From Asterias rubens (lineage: Eukaryota > Echinodermata > Asteroidea > Forcipulatida > Asteriidae): a DNA stretch of 64,000 nucleotides. Position numbers and translations under genes: made by a program. Of this stretch, positions 53,001-62,735 are shown piece after piece; positions within the stretch are counted from its first letter, which is position 1; every line of letters starts with the position of its first letter. A model generated the notes under the pieces. It had not been told where the DNA came from, did no database searches, and saw only the letters and a program-made list of their open reading frames with translations. Where the stretch lies: contig NC_047083.1 of assembly GCF_902459465.1 (NCBI RefSeq), positions 1,366,501-1,430,500 of the forward strand. The letters run 5' to 3'.

Positions 53001-56000
53001 GTAGTATGGTAGGTCCCATGGAGGCGGACTGAGGCTATATCGCTGCTGTGCTGTGTCGCTAGAATAAGCAGCTCATTCCTTGAGCTGGTCCAAGTAAATG
53101 ACGGCAGTTCTCCTTCTAATCTTTCCTCATGAGCTTGTTGTAACGAAATATCTTGTATCTAATAAATTAAGACGTTTTGGACAAATCTTTTAGTTGGGTG
53201 AAGACGTTTTAAATGTTGTGTGGCTGAGCAGTCTAGAACATCGGACTGTGGTTAAAACCAGTGTGGGTTCAAATCCCAGTCAAGACACTTGACTATAATT
53301 GCTTCACTTCATCCAGGAGTACATGTGTACCTGTGTGGGAGGAGATTGTTCTTGTGGTTTCAGATGCCTTGAGTTCGAGACCTCAGCTGAGGTCTCGAAT
53401 TCAATTCAAATATTTTAGTGAGAAATTACTACTTTCTCAAAAACTACGCTACTTCAGAGGGAGCCGTTTCTCACAATATTTTATACTATAAACAGCTCTC
53501 CATTGCTTGTAACCAAGTAAGTTTTTAAGTTAATACTTGTTTTGAGTAGTTACCAATAATGTCCAATGCTTTGGAACTTCTTGGGAACCCCTTGCAAATC
53601 TCTTAAGATCTTAAAATCTCTTTCGTGTCCAGTGCCTTTAAAGAAAAAAGGTAACCTACCTGAACAGAGTCAGCCTCCTGGCCTGTAGGTGGTGGCTCAA
53701 TGGCGAAAGTGTCAACTTTTAGAATGATTCGATCGGTCGGCTGGACGCTAATGAGAAGGAAACAATCTGCTCTACCAAGAGGTGGGATACCGGGGGAAAC
53801 GGGGAGCCGGATAAAATCTCTGGACTTGGTGAGACGCTGTCTGCAATCTGGAAAGCAGTAAATCCATTCACAAAAGTGTTGATTTCATTTCATTTATTAC
53901 TTCCGGTTGTGAATCTAAGGATTCTAAAAAAAAAAAAAACTTAATCACTATACTAGCCAAGAACCCCATTAGAAGAAGACAATAATATAATAGTAAAACA
54001 GTATTTATATAGCGCAAAATGAAAAGAACAAAGTTTCAGTTTTTAGATGTGGGAGGAGAAAAACAGAGGTAATTGCTCACTTCAATTTTGAATTGAATTT
54101 GAGACCTTAGCTGAGGTCTCGAATTCAAGCATCTGAAATCACCCATCTTGTGTGACAAGGGTGTTTTTCTTTCATTATTCTCTCGCAACTTCGACGACCA
54201 ATTGAGTCCAAATTTCCACAGGTTTGTTATTTTATGCTTATGTTGGAAAATACACCAACTGTAAGTACCTCTTTCTGGTGAATTCTTTTGCGGTAGCTCC
54301 ATGGTCCGGCTGGATATCTGAAAACCAGTTCTTTGGATCATCTCATCACTGCTGAAGGAGAGTTGTACCTCATTGCTATCCGATGTCCAGGAAAATGATG
54401 ATAGTTGTCCGCAGAATCGATCCGTCCTCTTGGTCGTTAAATCCATCAGCTAGAAAATGAAAAAGAAATTCCCCTCTTCAGATTTTTTTTCTTTCCAATG
54501 ATGCAGTGCAGGCACATCACTTAAATGAATAACAGGTGTATTATTGTCTGTATGGTTTAACTGTCTTGGTTGGCTTACACTCTATGAATCAAGATAACGT
54601 ATGGCAGCCCTCAAGATAAGTTTAAAAAAAAATAACTTTTTTTAAGCTGCACCTGTGAGGTTAAGATTTGGGTTTATAGGAAAAGCAATTGTTTTAATAC
54701 CTGAAGGGCGTCCTTCTCACAGTTGTCTGATTCCTCCAGGTCAAAGGTCAGAAGGTCAAATATGAAAAACAAGTCAGGCTTCTGATGAATATTCATAGAG
54801 CATTCTTTGCTGCTAGGATACGAGTTGGGATGAAGGAGGGAGCTAACTTGGGTTGATGTGTCGTTAGTCACTGTAATATCCACACAATCTGAAACAATTT
54901 AAAGGGAAACAAAAAGGCAAAGTATTCTACAGTGAGAATAATAAACATTTTTGTAATAAAAAGTCATAATATTTTTTAATATAGGTCCTTATCTATAGGC
55001 GTCTCAACCTGATTATCATTATTTATTTCCAGACAGTTGTTTTGAAAAGTTTTTGAATTGTGAGACACATGAAGCAACACCTCGTACTGTTAAAGACAGT
55101 GGACACTATTGGTAATTGTCAAAGACCAGTCTTCTTACTTGGTGTATTTCAACATATACATAAAATAACCAACCTGTGTGTTCAGATGCTTGATTTCGAG
55201 ACCTCAAATTCTAAACTTGAGGTCTCAAAATCAAATTCGTGGAAAATTACTTCTTTCTCCATTACTCGTTACCAAGCAAGGTTTTATGCTAATAATTATT
55301 TTGAGTAATTACCAATAGTGTCCACTACCTTTAATAAGATGCTGCAGATCACTCAGCAGCCGTTGTTGGAAGCATTGGGGAAAACCCCTTCTCTTAGTGA
55401 TAAGTTCAACTGGGTTCTTAAATGGACATTACACAACACTCAGGACCTATGGCATTCTGACCAATCCGAAGCACCAAAGCAGGAATGGTTAAGTGTCTTG
55501 CTTGAGGACACAAGTGTCAAGATTGGGACTCAAACCCACACTAACTCTTCTGATCCAAAACACCAGAGCTTGATTTTAGCTGACTTGATCGCTAGGCGAA
55601 GACACTCCAGAATCAGGTATAGTTTTTTTATTTCGTTTGAAAAATTCCCAGTTATGGTTGATGTGCGCCGGGAACAATATTTATTTGTGCTCGAGGTCTC
55701 GAAAGCGACACCTACCTGGTACTGGTTCATCGTATATCAGGAACTCAGCATGGTAACCCGTGTACGACTCCGAGTCGTCAGTGTTTAGGAGAATAAGCAC
55801 CTGGTTAGAATCCGAGGTCCAGGAGAATGGCTGATGCAAACCGCAATAAAGATTTGTCTTATCCGTCGTTATATCAACAATCTGAAAGTGATAATTTAAG
55901 TACCAAAAATGATTGCGATGATGTACTTTTATTAGGGAAAGAGCTGGGGGAAAGGGAAGGGGTGGGGAAGGGGAGGAAAGGGGGATGGGATTTGTAAAAT

Positions 56001-59000
56001 AGTTTACCCTTGTTGTGGTGTGTCGTGGCGAGGTGGTAAAGTCCATTGAACTCAAGTTCTGAGGGTCTAGTCATAAGGTTTTGGGTTCAGTTTACTAGTG
56101 CAGTCCTCGGTCCAACACCATTCAGTAACTCAACACCCAAACTGTTGGACTCTGATTATGGTGGTATGCGCGATCCCATGTAAAGCATGATCAGTTTACT
56201 ACTGCAGTTCTCAAACAAAACATGCAGTTGGATTGTGATGGCTTGAGGTGTTTAAAGTTTTAAAGGGTGGGGGTGTAGGTCGAAAGTTGGTTTCAGCATT
56301 ATGCAGGGATGTGATAGGCTGATTTTTTTTTTGGGGGGGGGATAAACAAAGACGGATATTTCTTTTTTGGATGGCAAAACAAAAGGGAATTTTGTTTAAA
56401 AATGGAGAAATCACATCCCTGATTATGAAAGGTCTTTCAATTTCATGGAACAGTGATGCATTTATGAACATTAATCAAATGATTGTGCAGAACCTACCAT
56501 CACATGATCAAATTGGCAGGATTCCATTGGCTCGCCATTGACATCATTTGAAGGCTCCAGCATAAAATCCAGAAATGAGATTGTGACAACCTGGCCGGGC
56601 TCGCCCACTATGAGGGTGTGGCAGTCGGCATCATCAGGGTAAGCCTCTGGGTAACCGGGGGAGGTGATGGTACCCCGTGTCACCCCAGTGATGGTACGAG
56701 TACAGTCTGAAATAACGCAAATAATCACAGAGATAATAAAATAATCATAAAAACTGTACTTATAAAGCGCCAAAGGATTGTCAAAGGATACAAGGCGCTG
56801 AAGAAAGAAGAAAAACAAGAGAGAACAAAGACGCTGTTGGCCAGAGCTAAGACTAGGGGAAAAGGTTGGTCTTGAGAGCCTGTTCGAAGGCTAGAACACT
56901 GTTGGAGTTCTTGCTTAGAATAGGTCAAAAATCATATAATACTCATAATTTGGGAGACTAATCATCCTAAAGCCTAGTTCATAAGCCTACCCCCTGGGAA
57001 TCCAAAGTGTTTTTTCTTTATGTCACAAATTCTCAATGAACATTTTCATTACATATTCATTTCGGTTTTTACCCATACACCAACGTGTGTTAGCACTGTA
57101 TACTCAGTACTTTACCAAGTCCTGTGAAAAAATATCACAGGCGTGTTACTCGGGTGGGATTCGAACCCACGACCCTTGCAATTCTAGAGCAGTGTCTTAC
57201 CAACTAGACTATCAAGGTTGCCCGGTAGCTAGAGGCAGTTCCTATGCTTTGGCAGCGGGTACCGCAACGTTATTTTCATAACAGTTGAGATGTGCTCAAC
57301 TTATTCGCAGTGAAAACAGAGCATTCGCAGGAAGTATGATGCGGGCTTTACTCACAGTTGAAAAGCTTAACTGCCAGCGGGTATTTGGAAGCCAAGCCAC
57401 ATCGGTGGACTAGTTGGTTTAGACATCTTTGCCCAATTTCGTAGAGCTGCTAAGCACAAAAATTTGCTTAGCATGAAATTTCTTCCTTGATGAAAACAGG
57501 ATGACCAACCAAATTTCCATTTGTTGGATATTGCTTGTTACTGGTATTCAGCTGATGTTTGCTTATCCTGAAAAATCATGTGGAAATTTGGTTGGTAATC
57601 TTGTTTTTATCAAGGCAAAAATTTCATGCTAAGCAAATTTTTGTGCTTAGCAGCTCTATGAAATTGGAACCTGCTCTTGATTGGTAAATGTCGTGGGTTA
57701 ACTAGCTGTGATTTTGTTCACAGAACTTGGAAAAGTACTGAGCATACAGTGCTCACACACATATCAGTGTTAGGGTAAAAAAATAATAATAAAAACTTGG
57801 CCAATTAAACATACTTATGATTTCTGTGAATCCATGAGTTTCAACTTCGAGTGGTTCATACTCAAAGTCAATCACAAACTCCTCATCGCTCCTTGATTTC
57901 TCATAAATCAAGACGGCCTCGTTCCCAGAAGACGTCCAAGAGAAATGTTCGTAAGCACCGCAGAAACTCTTCGAATCATCTGTGAGCGTATTCTTCAGCT
58001 AATCATAACAAAGGTCAAAGGTGAAAGTAAGATTAAAGTTGCCACAAAGAGCGCAATGTTCTATTTTTCAACAAATTGTCATGTCCGTACTGAAACATTG
58101 TATCACATGTTTTTATTGTTTAAAAAAATACTGTTCTATTGTTGCATCCTGTGTTTCTCACAAGAGATAAGTTCTGCGCAAAATGATGCATATCAGCAGC
58201 GAAGGTTTTGCGTCTTCATCCAGGAACTTTTAGCGAGATACATTTACAACACTTAAACTTGTGCGTCAAGAAGAAAAATATGATTTTGGAGGGATGACCA
58301 AAAAATACCATAAAACTGATGTCAGAGGAAATAATAATTTCACATAATTTGTTTTTGGAGAAGACAAACATTCCCATCCTCCAGTTTTCAATTTAATTTG
58401 ATGGATGATTTCAAGGTCACGTTGAGGGCATCGGGGCATCTGGCATCCAGAAAAGGGCACAATTAGATGGCTCACTATGGCAGTAAACACAACTGTCTAG
58501 TAGAGTTGCGCCCACCTGTCAAGCATAGTGTTGGAGAGAAATGGACCACTTGGACCAGTGTCAGCCTCAGTAAAAGATGTCAAGGTCATGTTAGGATGAC
58601 CTCTAGGATAAGGGCATCAGGCTTCCAAAGAAGAACATGACTAGTAGGACCCCCCCCCCCCCTTCCAACACTCTTCTACTTTGTCTTAGGAGATATATAC
58701 AGTTACATATTCCTCGCACGGCACTGTGATAAACAGGAAGGATAAGCCGACGCGGTTCCTAGGACTGGTCACGTTAGGATGACCTCTAGGATAAGAGCAT
58801 CAGACTTCCAGAGAAGAACACGACTACCGGTAGTAGGAACCCCCCCCCCCTTCCCGTACCCCGATAGTAACCAAGCCTTTGTCTTAGGAGAAACTTACAG
58901 TTACATATTCCTCGCATGGAACTGTGAAAAACAGGAAGGATAAGCTGACCCTGTTACTCGGGCTGGTGTGAAACAGAACCTCACATTCCGACGACTGGGC

Positions 59001-62000
59001 GTTGTTGCTTGAGGGGAACTCGCTGGAGAAGTATCGACCCATTCGACCGGTAAATACAGACGAACAATCTAAAAAGCAAAAAAGTTGTTAAATTTTTGTT
59101 ATACCTTAAATAAAATACTGAGCAGAGTTTGCAGAGTAAAATAAGTCGAGGTTTTTGATGTATGTAATATTATTTGGCACCCCCGAACAAAGGTATTGAT
59201 GAAATAGGGACACCGCCAACATAGGGCTAGATAGCTCAGTTGGTAGAGCGCGAAAACGTTAATCCGGAGGTCGTTGATTCGAATCCCACTCTCTTCAATT
59301 TTTTGTTCAACCCCCAAGGGGGAAATAACATAATTTACCCGTAGAAGAAGTTTCAGCTTCATCAGCCTTCAAGTTTTTGGGAACAAAAAGTGAAAATCAC
59401 AGAGCAATATATTTTCCAGGAGTCACGTAAATCCATTGTACTTGCTAAAATAATTTTCGTGAAGTTGTTTTACTCATTTCTCAAAAACTTCAGCACCTCA
59501 GCAAGAAAGGACAGCTATCTGTCTTCATTATCTTTAAATGGTGTAAGCTTAATGTTAATATGTGGACAATGTGTTTTTGTGATCTACAAAAAGTACCCAG
59601 CCCGTAACTGAACAAAAGCTAAAGTGACCTGTTTGGGGTGCTTTTGGGATGGTGACGTAGGTGGCATGGAAGCGGTTGAAGACCTCTTCCGACTCTGCAC
59701 TAAATCGGATCTTGACCTCGTTTGAATCGGCCGTCCATGTGAAAGTTGGTTGATCACCACAAAGTGCCTCTGAACGATTTGTTCCAGTGTCAAAAATCTG
59801 AAATAAATGAAGAACCCAACTAAGCATGTTATTCTCCTACTAAATTTGTGATTCAAAAATCATTCAATTGTGTTCAGTTATTTGAATTTTGAAGTTTCAA
59901 TGTGACAGGTGCGATACGACCCCCCTACCTTATTTTTAAATTAGTTAGTATCAGTTTCTTTTAATTTCATGGCATGGTTTCGTTTTAATTGCACTTTTGG
60001 GAACCCCCCCCCCCCACATTTTTGTATGGCTGCTAAGCAAACCAAAATTAAACACAAACACAACCAACAAACAAATCCCCCAACCTACCTCAACATAGTT
60101 ATTTTCAGTACACTCCATTCCACCCTCAAGGGTAAAAGAGCCGAACGTCAGCCTCGGCCTTTTGTCCCGAGGAAGCAAGATCGTCAGTTGGCACTGGAGG
60201 AATTGAATAGATTTCCTGGGCCAATTTGGAGAGGTAACTTCACCGGTCTCAGCCTGGATAACTCGATCGCAATGCTTTGGTGAAAACGCTTCCTTCGCCG
60301 TTGAATTTTCCACTGAGTTCTCAAACACTCGCTTAGATACAAATCCTTGGGAAACAAGTTCAAGTCAGATACATTAGGCCAAATAAAACAAAATACAAGT
60401 TAACCATCCCCTCCCTCATCCTTTTTTGAATTGAGGCCACATCCTTTTTTCAACTATTTTTATCAAAAAGACAACAATTTTCGGTGTATTTCAACTTTCA
60501 AGATTAACTTATCTTTCTTTTAAGAACGTGTAACTAAAGTAAGTGGCGACTTTAAACTGAAGAATTATTTTTTGATAACTTTCCATATGGCGCCACCACC
60601 TTTTCAATTATTTTTACAAAAAGGGATATATCAATCAGGTAAATTAGATACTATATTATTTTATTTCGAATGAAAAAGTGGTGGCGCCATACGGAAATTT
60701 TTCCTTGTTTTTGGCCAATTTGAATTAAAATGCTTGGCGGCCCACCTTCGAAAGAAATAACAAACAGAAAATAAAAAGGCCCTCTGCTCATCCACCTGCC
60801 TTTACATTCAATTCGACGAAGAACTTACTCTCGCACTCACGAACGTTGCACTGTCTCTTTTCTGGTAATACTGGTTTCTGAACGCCATGACAGGCTGCCT
60901 TCCCCAACTCATGATTGTTCAACTCCGACACACAAACAGCCCGTGCCTTTACCTCCCCTTAAAAACACACAAAAACAATCACAAAATTTATGTTTCCAAC
61001 ATGAAAATTAAAAATCAAATTTACCCGCAGGTTTAGTCTGGTGCTTAGAGGAGTTGTAGATACACATTACAATAAACAGAGTGATAGGAAAGGGAGCGAG
61101 ACTCCCAGGTTACCATCAACTGCTTGAGAATAATCTGACATGAACTGCAAGTAGTTTATTTTTGTGTATCAAGTTTTCGAGCGCCCTCTATAGACAGTTT
61201 CTGAACAGTTTCTGTGGAATATTGTTAATTTTATGAGGAGTGAAAATTTGTTTTAAAGTTTGTTTTGTTTAGGTTTTGTTTATTTTTTTAACAGATGAAC
61301 TAACATTATTTTGATTTTTAGAACTTTTAAACTACCTCTATGGAGTCCACATTGTCGACCACACTCTCCCCATTCCACATCCCAAGTGACGTCATGGCTC
61401 GGGGAAAACAATCGCTTAGTATTTCCTATACTCTGTTAAAAAAAAACCCAGATAATTAATACTTCAAACAAAACTACACTTTCGTAGGCTTAGTTAACTT
61501 CGTTTTGGTTCTTGAAATGCTCTGTATCCGACTGAAATTATTTCCTATAACTTTGATTTTTGTTTTACCTGTCTAGTTCGACGTGCATGGAGAGTTAAGG
61601 TAGTAATATTACTAATGCCATGCCTCTTCTAAGATCGCTTCATTGGTTACCAATTAAACAGAGGATTGTATTTAAGATTCTTGTATTCGTTTACAAATTC
61701 TTTCACAATCAATGACGATGTGTAATTAATCAAATCAGAACTATTCAAAGTTACTGCTAATTACCTGAAGTCGTCCGAAAATGACACCATTGCACTACCG
61801 TCTATAGCTAATGGTCAATTAAAAAGTCAATAGTCACCCGAGATTTTGTTGCGTCCCTCACTTTGGTCTTAACAAACCCCTTCCCTATAGCCCCCAAACA
61901 ATTAATGCCAATACGCTAGATTCACTCCGGTTTTTGGCTCTACGCCTGCTCACTCTGTGGACATTCCTTTGTTCAAGGTTTAAATGTTTATTTTTTTTAA

Positions 62001-62735
62001 CAGTAAATTATTGTTATACATGCAATAATAATAACTTTATGCACATGTTCCAAGAATACAGTTAAGCTAGGTGGAAATAAATACATAGGCCCAAAAGAAT
62101 AATTATTCGAATACCAACCCACGTTTCCATTCCGAGATTTCCCCCCATAATAACCAGTTGTCACTAGCTTCCCGATCCCGTAGCGCATTGTGAAGAGCAT
62201 GCACATGAGCTCGACAAATAAAGTGCGCTAGTTTTTGGGGAAAAGTTTCCGTATGGCGCCACCACTTTTTCATTCGATATGAAATAATATAGTATCTAAT
62301 TTACCTCAATGAGATATCACTTTTTCTAAAAATGAGTGAAAAAGTGGTGGCGCCATACGGAAAGTTATCCGTTTTTGGTGTTAATGAAAACATTTTGCTC
62401 AAAAGAACCTTTGGCTCAAGTCCATTTTAAATGTTTCTGTCCCCTGCCACCACGTTTTCATCCGTTACAAAATAAAATAGACCAGGTCGTATTCCTCCGT
62501 TGCTGACATCGCATGGCTTGAAATAAAAAAGCTTCACATTTTTTAGAGTGATATTCCTTTTGTTTTAAATGTAGTGATTAAGTGACAGGTAGGATATGAA
62601 AATATTATTCCATCATTTTGTAGCAGTTCCCATAACCTAGCTTACCTTCGCCGTAGACGCCGTACCTACAAGCGTCATGATGGTGATGATTGCGAGGATG
62701 GTATACCGTCCAACGCTCCTCTCTGCTACCCCCAT
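35775..62735 (-). CDS. Secreted TSP1 plus 15-CUB-domain protein, 33 exons
   Basis: Predicted extracellular protein of about 1937 residues; I cannot name an orthologue. Exons in coding order: 62646-62735, 61336-61432, 60830-60957, 60089-60345, 59629-59797, 58899-59068, 57815-57998, 56498-56706, 55716-55881, 54701-54888, 54269-54449, 53660-53847, 52984-53158, 48156-48328, 47568-47769, 46789-47012, 45852-46014, 45524-45705, 44994-45156, 44204-44382, 43757-43922, 42314-42504, 41409-41571, 40684-40874, 40364-40535, 39817-40007, 39368-39536, 38440-38621, 37766-37937, 37253-37434, 36733-36928, 36203-36390, 35775-35936 (the 60830 boundary may be one base off). Residues 1-30 are a signal peptide, 47-104 a TSP1 repeat, then 15 CUBs. 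Each CUB uses two exons: the first starts in phase 1 and ends after a C..DYVEV-type strand, the second carries CG..F.W.S..NEV..F..D...GF.A.Y. No transmembrane segment follows; the stop comes just after the last CUB. Cubilin has EGF modules and 27 CUBs, so it differs. Confidence 0.9.
35976..36230 (-). repeat. Triplicated end of CUB-gene exon 32 with its donor
   Basis: Three units of about 85 bp each carry the exon-32 end (CATGATCCCATTGGCACCC on the + strand) plus a CTCAC donor. Exon-end positions are 36203 (real), 36118 and 36033. Confidence 0.9.
36990..37165 (-). mobile_element. tRNA-derived SINE (family 2), rearranged
   Basis: Contains TAGAGCTGAATTGC, AACCAACGCACAACTCAACT and the box-B-like CCGGGAATCGAACC of the full copy at 44512-44835, with internal deletion. 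Confidence 0.7.
38225..39030. mobile_element. Fragments of family D and G repeats
   Basis: Family D pieces (AATTTCATAGAGCTGC near 38866) and a family G piece (TACAAAAAGTACCCA near 38411) surround CUB exon 28 at 38440-38621. They lie in introns. Confidence 0.45.
40953..41343. mobile_element. Palindromic MITE, family A, inverted copy
   Basis: AGACACTGGACACC at the left, TAGTGTCCAGTGCCTT at the right, and an internal GAGGTCTCGAAATC. It lies in a CUB-gene intron. Confidence 0.85.
41775..41990 (-). mobile_element. tRNA-Leu-derived SINE (family 1), diverged
   Basis: The reverse strand reads a GGCCAAGTGGTTTGGTTC head and a GGGTTCGTATCC box B, followed by ACACTTGTGCCTTTGAGCAA. Confidence 0.65.
42528..42877 (-). 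mobile_element. Full-length tRNA-Leu-derived SINE (family 1)
   Basis: Read on the - strand it starts GTGTCACGGCCGAGTGGTTA, has box B GGGTTCGAATCCCGG, then a body with CTTGTGTCCTTGAGCAAGA and GGGCTGTATACTCCC, and ends in TTGTTGTTATTATTATTATT. It is the best reference copy of the family here, inserted beside CUB exon 22. Confidence 0.88.
42920..43165 (-). repeat. Extra copies of the start of CUB-gene exon 22
   Basis: Two copies of the exon-22 acceptor and first codons (AECTNI...VP.LAISLT) lie upstream in the intron, with exon-start equivalents at 42992 and 43145; the real start is 42504. The second has a stop codon at the conserved Cys position. Confidence 0.88.
43350..43589. mobile_element. 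Palindromic MITE, family D
   Basis: GGGCCCTATTTCATAGAGCA and AGCTCTATGAAATTGGCCCC ends, with TTGCTTAAGCA-type inner repeats. Confidence 0.8.
44512..44835 (-). mobile_element. tRNA-derived SINE (family 2), longest copy
   Basis: On the - strand it starts GGGGGGCATGGTTGGCTTGT, with CTCGCCTCTCACCAAGG and box B GGTTCGATTCCCGG, followed by a body ending GGATGCTTAGCCTCCCAAAT and (TTA)n. Confidence 0.8.
45440..45515 (-). mobile_element. SINE family 1 head fragment
   Basis: The reverse strand reads GTCATGGCCGAGCAC and GGGTTGAATCCCGG. It lies directly beside the donor of CUB exon 18. Confidence 0.6.
46048..46215. mobile_element. Palindromic MITE, family F
   Basis: AGCCTGGTTCACACTTCCTG at the left is mirrored by GCAGGAAGTATGAACCGGGC at the right, with GCGAATGCGAATG-type inner repeats. 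A half copy lies at 57285-57352. Confidence 0.75.
47092..47450. repeat. About 100-bp tandem repeats before CUB exon 16
   Basis: Four diverged units share TAGTGTTCTCTCTTAACT, CATGCGCCGACCGGTCGC and CTCAACTAAAAAAGAAAACA. The last motif is a copy of the exon-16 acceptor region (CTCAACTGAAAAAGAAAAC at 47009-47027). Confidence 0.8.
48380..48866. repeat. 17-bp minisatellite, about 28 units
   Basis: The consensus AGTTCCCCATTGAGCCC repeats with small variants, 50 bp upstream of the acceptor of CUB exon 14. Because 17 is not a multiple of three, all frames on the - strand stay open and show Gly/Trp-rich repeats of 17 residues. These are not genes. Confidence 0.92.
49622..50001. mobile_element. Palindromic MITE, family A, full copy
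   Basis: CCTGGACACTATTGG and CCAATAGTGTCCACTG ends, with the ATTTCGAGACCTCAAATTCT centre. It lies just upstream of the nested MAPEG gene. Confidence 0.85.
50226..51310 (+). CDS. MAPEG-family membrane protein (TMEM79-like), nested gene
   Basis: Two coding exons, 50226-50429 and 50939-51310, join in phase 0 (GTAAGT donor, AATAG acceptor) to give 191 residues. The ATG is six bases into an exon that has an acceptor at 50218-50219, so a 5' UTR exon lies further left, not identified. Hydrophobic segments lie at about 17-33, 48-70, 107-120, 130-152 and 160-185. The block NTLEQTSVHVAVTLVL and IPILICMFVTARAIFYIGY are typical of the MAPEG fold (E at the start of a helix, R and F.IGY in a later one). 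MAPEG members include glutathione- and eicosanoid-handling enzymes and TMEM79. Activity cannot be inferred. The gene lies on the opposite strand within the 4.7-kb CUB-gene intron 13. Confidence 0.85.
51311..52983. other. 3' flank of the nested gene and CUB intron 13
   Basis: Holds a family A MITE scrap near 51325-51350 and a polyadenylation signal candidate (AATAAA near 51799). A hairpin-like GCACGGCTTCATCCAAGCCGTGC lies at about 52718-52740. No further exon is supported. Confidence 0.5.
53214..53340 (+). mobile_element. SINE family 1 fragment
   Basis: A GTGTGGCTGAGCAGTCTAGA head with box B GTGGGTTCAAATCCCAG, then TTCATCCAGGAGTACATGTG. Diverged. Confidence 0.6.
53345..53572. mobile_element. 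Family A MITE, partial, inverted
   Basis: The centre (GAGTTCGAGACCTCAGCTGA) and right part match family A. The left half is missing. Confidence 0.75.
54062..54264. mobile_element. Truncated family A MITE abutting CUB exon 11
   Basis: From TTGAATTTGAGACCTTAGCT to TACACCAACTGT it follows family A. It stops four to five bases before the exon-11 boundary at 54269. Confidence 0.75.
55089..55334. mobile_element. Family A MITE with internal deletion
   Basis: Both termini are present (AGTGGACACTATTGG and CCAATAGTGTCCACT), but the segment with GAGGGAGCCGTTTCTC is deleted. Confidence 0.85.
55480..55614 (-). mobile_element. SINE family 1, diverged
   Basis: The reverse strand has GTGTGGGTTTGAGTCCC and CAAGCTCTGGTGTTTTGGAT, followed by GACACTTGTGTCCTCAAGC. 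Confidence 0.6.
56027..56205 (+). mobile_element. Diverged SINE head
   Basis: TGTCGTGGCGAGGTGGTAAA and AACTCAAGTTCTGAGG resemble the tRNA-Leu head of family 1; box B is decayed. Confidence 0.5.
57136..57215 (-). mobile_element. tRNA-like SINE head (third type)
   Basis: On the - strand GATAGTCTAGTTGGTAAGAC and GTGGGTTCGAATCCCACCC form box A and box B. The anticodon stem does not pair well, so a tRNA gene is unlikely. Confidence 0.55.
57428..57668. mobile_element. Palindromic MITE, family D
   Basis: GCCCAATTTCGTAGAGCTGC and GCAGCTCTATGAAATTGG ends with TTTGGTTGGTAAT-type inner repeats. Confidence 0.8.
58575..58975 (-). repeat. 198-bp tandem duplication of the end of CUB exon 6
   Basis: The last 60-odd bases of exon 6, its donor, and about 120 bp of intron with a poly-C tract and TTAGGATGACCTCTAGGATA are present twice. 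The exon-end equivalent in the copy is 58701; the real end is 58899. The copy encodes NRVGLSFLFITVPCEEYVT and keeps a GTATAT donor. Confidence 0.9.
59222..59296 (+). tRNA. tRNA-Asn-like pseudogene or SINE head
   Basis: AGCTCAGTTGGTAGAGC (D arm), an ACGTTAA loop (anticodon GTT) and a TTGATTCGAATCCCA T arm are visible. The acceptor and anticodon stems are mismatched, so it is probably not a working tRNA. Confidence 0.4.
59345..59605. mobile_element. Family G repeat, reversed
   Basis: CTCAAAAACTTCAGCACCTC, AATATGTGGACAATGTG and CTACAAAAAGTACCCA match 15612-15830 in reverse. It ends close to the exon-5 donor of the CUB gene. Confidence 0.55.
60574..60707. mobile_element. MITE, family E
   Basis: ATAACTTTCCATATGGCGCC at the left and GGCGCCATACGGAAATTTTT at the right are inverted ends of a short palindromic element. 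Confidence 0.75.
60830..61432 (-). CDS. TSP1 repeat exons of the CUB protein
   Basis: Exons 2 and 3 encode WDVEWGECGRQCG and continue to RQCNVREC. The two tryptophans (47, 51), six cysteines (54, 58, 71, 85, 99, 104) and arginines fit a thrombospondin type 1 repeat, a matrix- and glycan-binding module. The pairing spacing C-x3-C at the start is typical. In ADAMTS-type proteins TSP1 and CUB modules also co-occur, but no protease domain is present here. Confidence 0.8.
61608..61713 (+). mobile_element. LINE reverse-transcriptase fragment
   Basis: The frame LLRSLHWLPIKQRIVFKIL...YKFFHNQ is the conserved LHWLP..RI.FK block near the C-terminus of CR1/L2-type reverse transcriptases. A short dead relic in CUB intron 1. 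Confidence 0.75.
62239..62372. mobile_element. MITE, family E
   Basis: TTTCCGTATGGCGCCACCAC and GTGGTGGCGCCATACGGAAA ends are exact inverted copies. It lies in CUB intron 1, close to the promoter. Confidence 0.8.
62646..62735 (-). CDS. Signal-peptide exon of the CUB protein
   Basis: Thirty residues start at ATG 62735-62733, with a basic N-region (AERSVGR), a hydrophobic core (TILAIITIMTLVG) and a small-residue end (TASTA). This is a classic secretory leader. The exon ends in phase 0 at a GTAAG donor. Confidence 0.85.

Noticed and set aside
55318..55788. 156-codon + strand frame
   Set aside because: It crosses a MITE, a reversed SINE and the antisense of CUB exon 9.
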